A DNA stretch of 6,602 bases from Oscillospiraceae bacterium (lineage in GTDB: Bacteria > Bacillota > Clostridia > Oscillospirales > Oscillospiraceae): the NCBI GenBank assembly GCA_902783825.1, contig CACZSJ010000056.1, positions 1-6,602 of the forward strand. The letters are read 5' to 3'. Positions 6,079-6,602 of this stretch are shown here, in pieces. Within the stretch, counting starts at the first letter, position 1. Each line of letters starts with the position of its first letter. The notes beneath the pieces were generated by a model. It was not told the DNA's origin, searched no databases, and worked only from the letters and a program-made list of their open reading frames with translations. The position numbers and the translations under genes are program-made.

Positions 6079-6422
6079 TTCTCCGCCTCCTTCAACAAAT
6101 CCAGCTCTCCGCAGGCGCGTAAAAATGCGGCCTCCATCTTGTGATAGTCTCCATCCACGCAGCGTCTGCGCGCTACGATGACCAGATCCCAGCCGCTTTT
6201 CAGCCGGGGACTGTTCAGCCGCACGATTTCCCGCAGCCTGCGCCGGATGCGGTTGCGCTGCACCGCGTGGCCCAGCTTGGTGGATACGGTATAGCCCAGG
6301 CGGTTGCACGGCCGGCCGTTGCGGCGGCAATAGACCGCCAGATACGCGTTGGCCGCACTCTTCCCCCGGGCGTAGAGCCGCCGGAAGTCGCTGTTCTTTT
6401 TTAGGGTATTCCTTGCGTTCAA
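6075..6422 (-). CDS. rnpA: Ribonuclease P protein component
   Basis: The basic protein subunit of RNase P, which binds the catalytic RNA and helps trim 5' leaders from tRNA precursors. With the chosen start it has 115 residues, the normal length. Family features: NTLKKNSDFRRLYARGKSAA (5-24) at the N-terminus; RLGYTVSTKLGHAVQRNRIR (41-60), containing the RNR signature (56-58) of the RNA-binding helix; and WDLVIVARR (about 77-85). The TTG at 6422 is preferred because GGAGG stands 6 bases before it and the family begins only a few residues before the TLKKN motif. A GTG at 6452 would add 10 residues and has no good ribosome binding site. It follows rpmH by 94 bases and overlaps yidD by 4 bases. 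Confidence 0.95.
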   Translation of the reverse strand: MNARNTLKKNSDFRRLYARGKSAANAYLAVYCRRNGRPCNRLGYTVSTKLGHAVQRNRIRRRLREIVRLNSPRLKSGWDLVIVARRRCVDGDYHKMEAAFLRACGELDLLKEAEK

Positions 6423-6428
6423 GCGCCG

Positions 6429-6433
6429 CCTCC
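6429..6433 (-). promoter_or_regulatory. Ribosome binding site supporting a TTG start for rnpA
   Basis: GGAGG on the minus strand is followed by the 6-base spacer CGGCGC and then TTG (6422..6420). This is the best-placed site in the region and decides the start in favour of TTG over the GTG at 6452. Confidence 0.75.
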
Positions 6434-6456
6434 AACCTTGCGGAACAAGCACCTAA

Positions 6457-6476
6457 AGGGCGGATCTCTCCGCCCT
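6457..6476. repeat. Hairpin in the rpmH-rnpA gap, possible attenuator or processing site
   Basis: Perfect 8-bp stem AGGGCGGA/TCCGCCCT with a TCTC loop. On the minus strand it is preceded by a T run and followed only by TTAGG, so a full intrinsic terminator is unlikely. It could cause partial termination or RNA processing after rpmH, which would fit the need for far more L34 than RNase P protein. That role is inferred from known rpmH-rnpA arrangements, not shown here. Confidence 0.55.
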
Positions 6477-6516
6477 AAAAAACGATTGTTCTTCTTGTCC
6501 TGCTCACGGGGTACAA

Positions 6517-6602
6517 TCAGTAGCTGAGCTTGGCTCTGCCCTTCGCTCTGCGGCGGGCAAGGACCTTGCGCCCGTTGGCGGTTCTCATTCTCTTGCGAAA
6601 AC
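6517..6602 (-). CDS. rpmH: Ribosomal protein L34 (C-terminal part, 5' end beyond window)
   Basis: The last 27 residues of L34 are visible: FRKRMRTANGRKVLARRRAK followed by GRAKLSY and a TGA stop. This is the almost invariant, highly basic end of the protein, which sits in the 23S rRNA of the large ribosomal subunit. Roughly 17 N-terminal residues and the promoter lie outside the window. It heads the conserved rpmH-rnpA-yidD-yidC order, which is commonly next to dnaA and the replication origin. Confidence 0.96.
   Translation of the reverse strand, partial: FRKRMRTANGRKVLARRRAKGRAKLSY

Noticed and set aside
5860..6435. A 191-codon minus-strand frame containing yidD
   Set aside because: Only the last 72 residues match YidD. 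The upstream part is rnpA read in another frame, and the ATG at 6078 overlapping the rnpA stop is the expected start.

Overview
The window looks like a chromosomal segment from a GC-rich Gram-positive anaerobe of the class Clostridia, probably in or near the Oscillospiraceae/Ruminococcaceae. This is an inference from three things: the gene order rpmH-rnpA-yidD-yidC-khpB(jag), the Firmicutes-type YidC without the large proteobacterial periplasmic domain, and the GC-rich, Ala/Gly-rich coding sequence. All supported genes lie on the minus strand and are read from high to low coordinates. No CRISPR array, tRNA, rRNA or insertion sequence was seen, and no intergenic stretch exceeds 300 bases.

Right part (6602 down to 3276): a ribosome, RNA-processing and membrane-insertion cluster. 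It contains the C-terminal end of rpmH (L34), rnpA (RNase P protein, probably starting at TTG), yidD, yidC (membrane insertase) and khpB/jag (KH-R3H RNA-binding protein). A complete acpP (acyl carrier protein) follows, where mnmE would usually be expected. Gaps are short (17 to 94 bases) and rnpA/yidD overlap by ATGA, so the set reads as one operon. Small perfect hairpins lie in the rpmH-rnpA, yidD-yidC and khpB-acpP gaps. A strong intrinsic terminator with a 15-bp perfect stem and T6 closes the cluster after acpP. The replication origin and dnaA often flank rpmH and may lie just beyond base 6602.

Left part (3160 down to 1): a self-contained regulated exporter operon. A near-consensus sigma-A-type promoter overlaps a 22-base palindrome that looks like a MarR operator. 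It drives a MarR-family regulator, then two ABC exporter half-transporters. All junctions overlap (ATGA, then an 8-base overlap), which suggests translational coupling. The first half-transporter has a degenerate ATPase site (Asp for the catalytic Glu, Gln for the switch His), as in heterodimeric exporters such as TM287/288 and BmrCD. The second is cut by the window edge before its nucleotide-binding domain. The likely logic is that a ligand releases the MarR protein from the palindrome and derepresses both the regulator and the exporter.

Nothing here is a clearly new system. The most notable points are the MarR operator-promoter arrangement, the acpP position after khpB, a YidC whose groove arginine is replaced by asparagine, and the same YidC's long tail, basic then strongly acidic.
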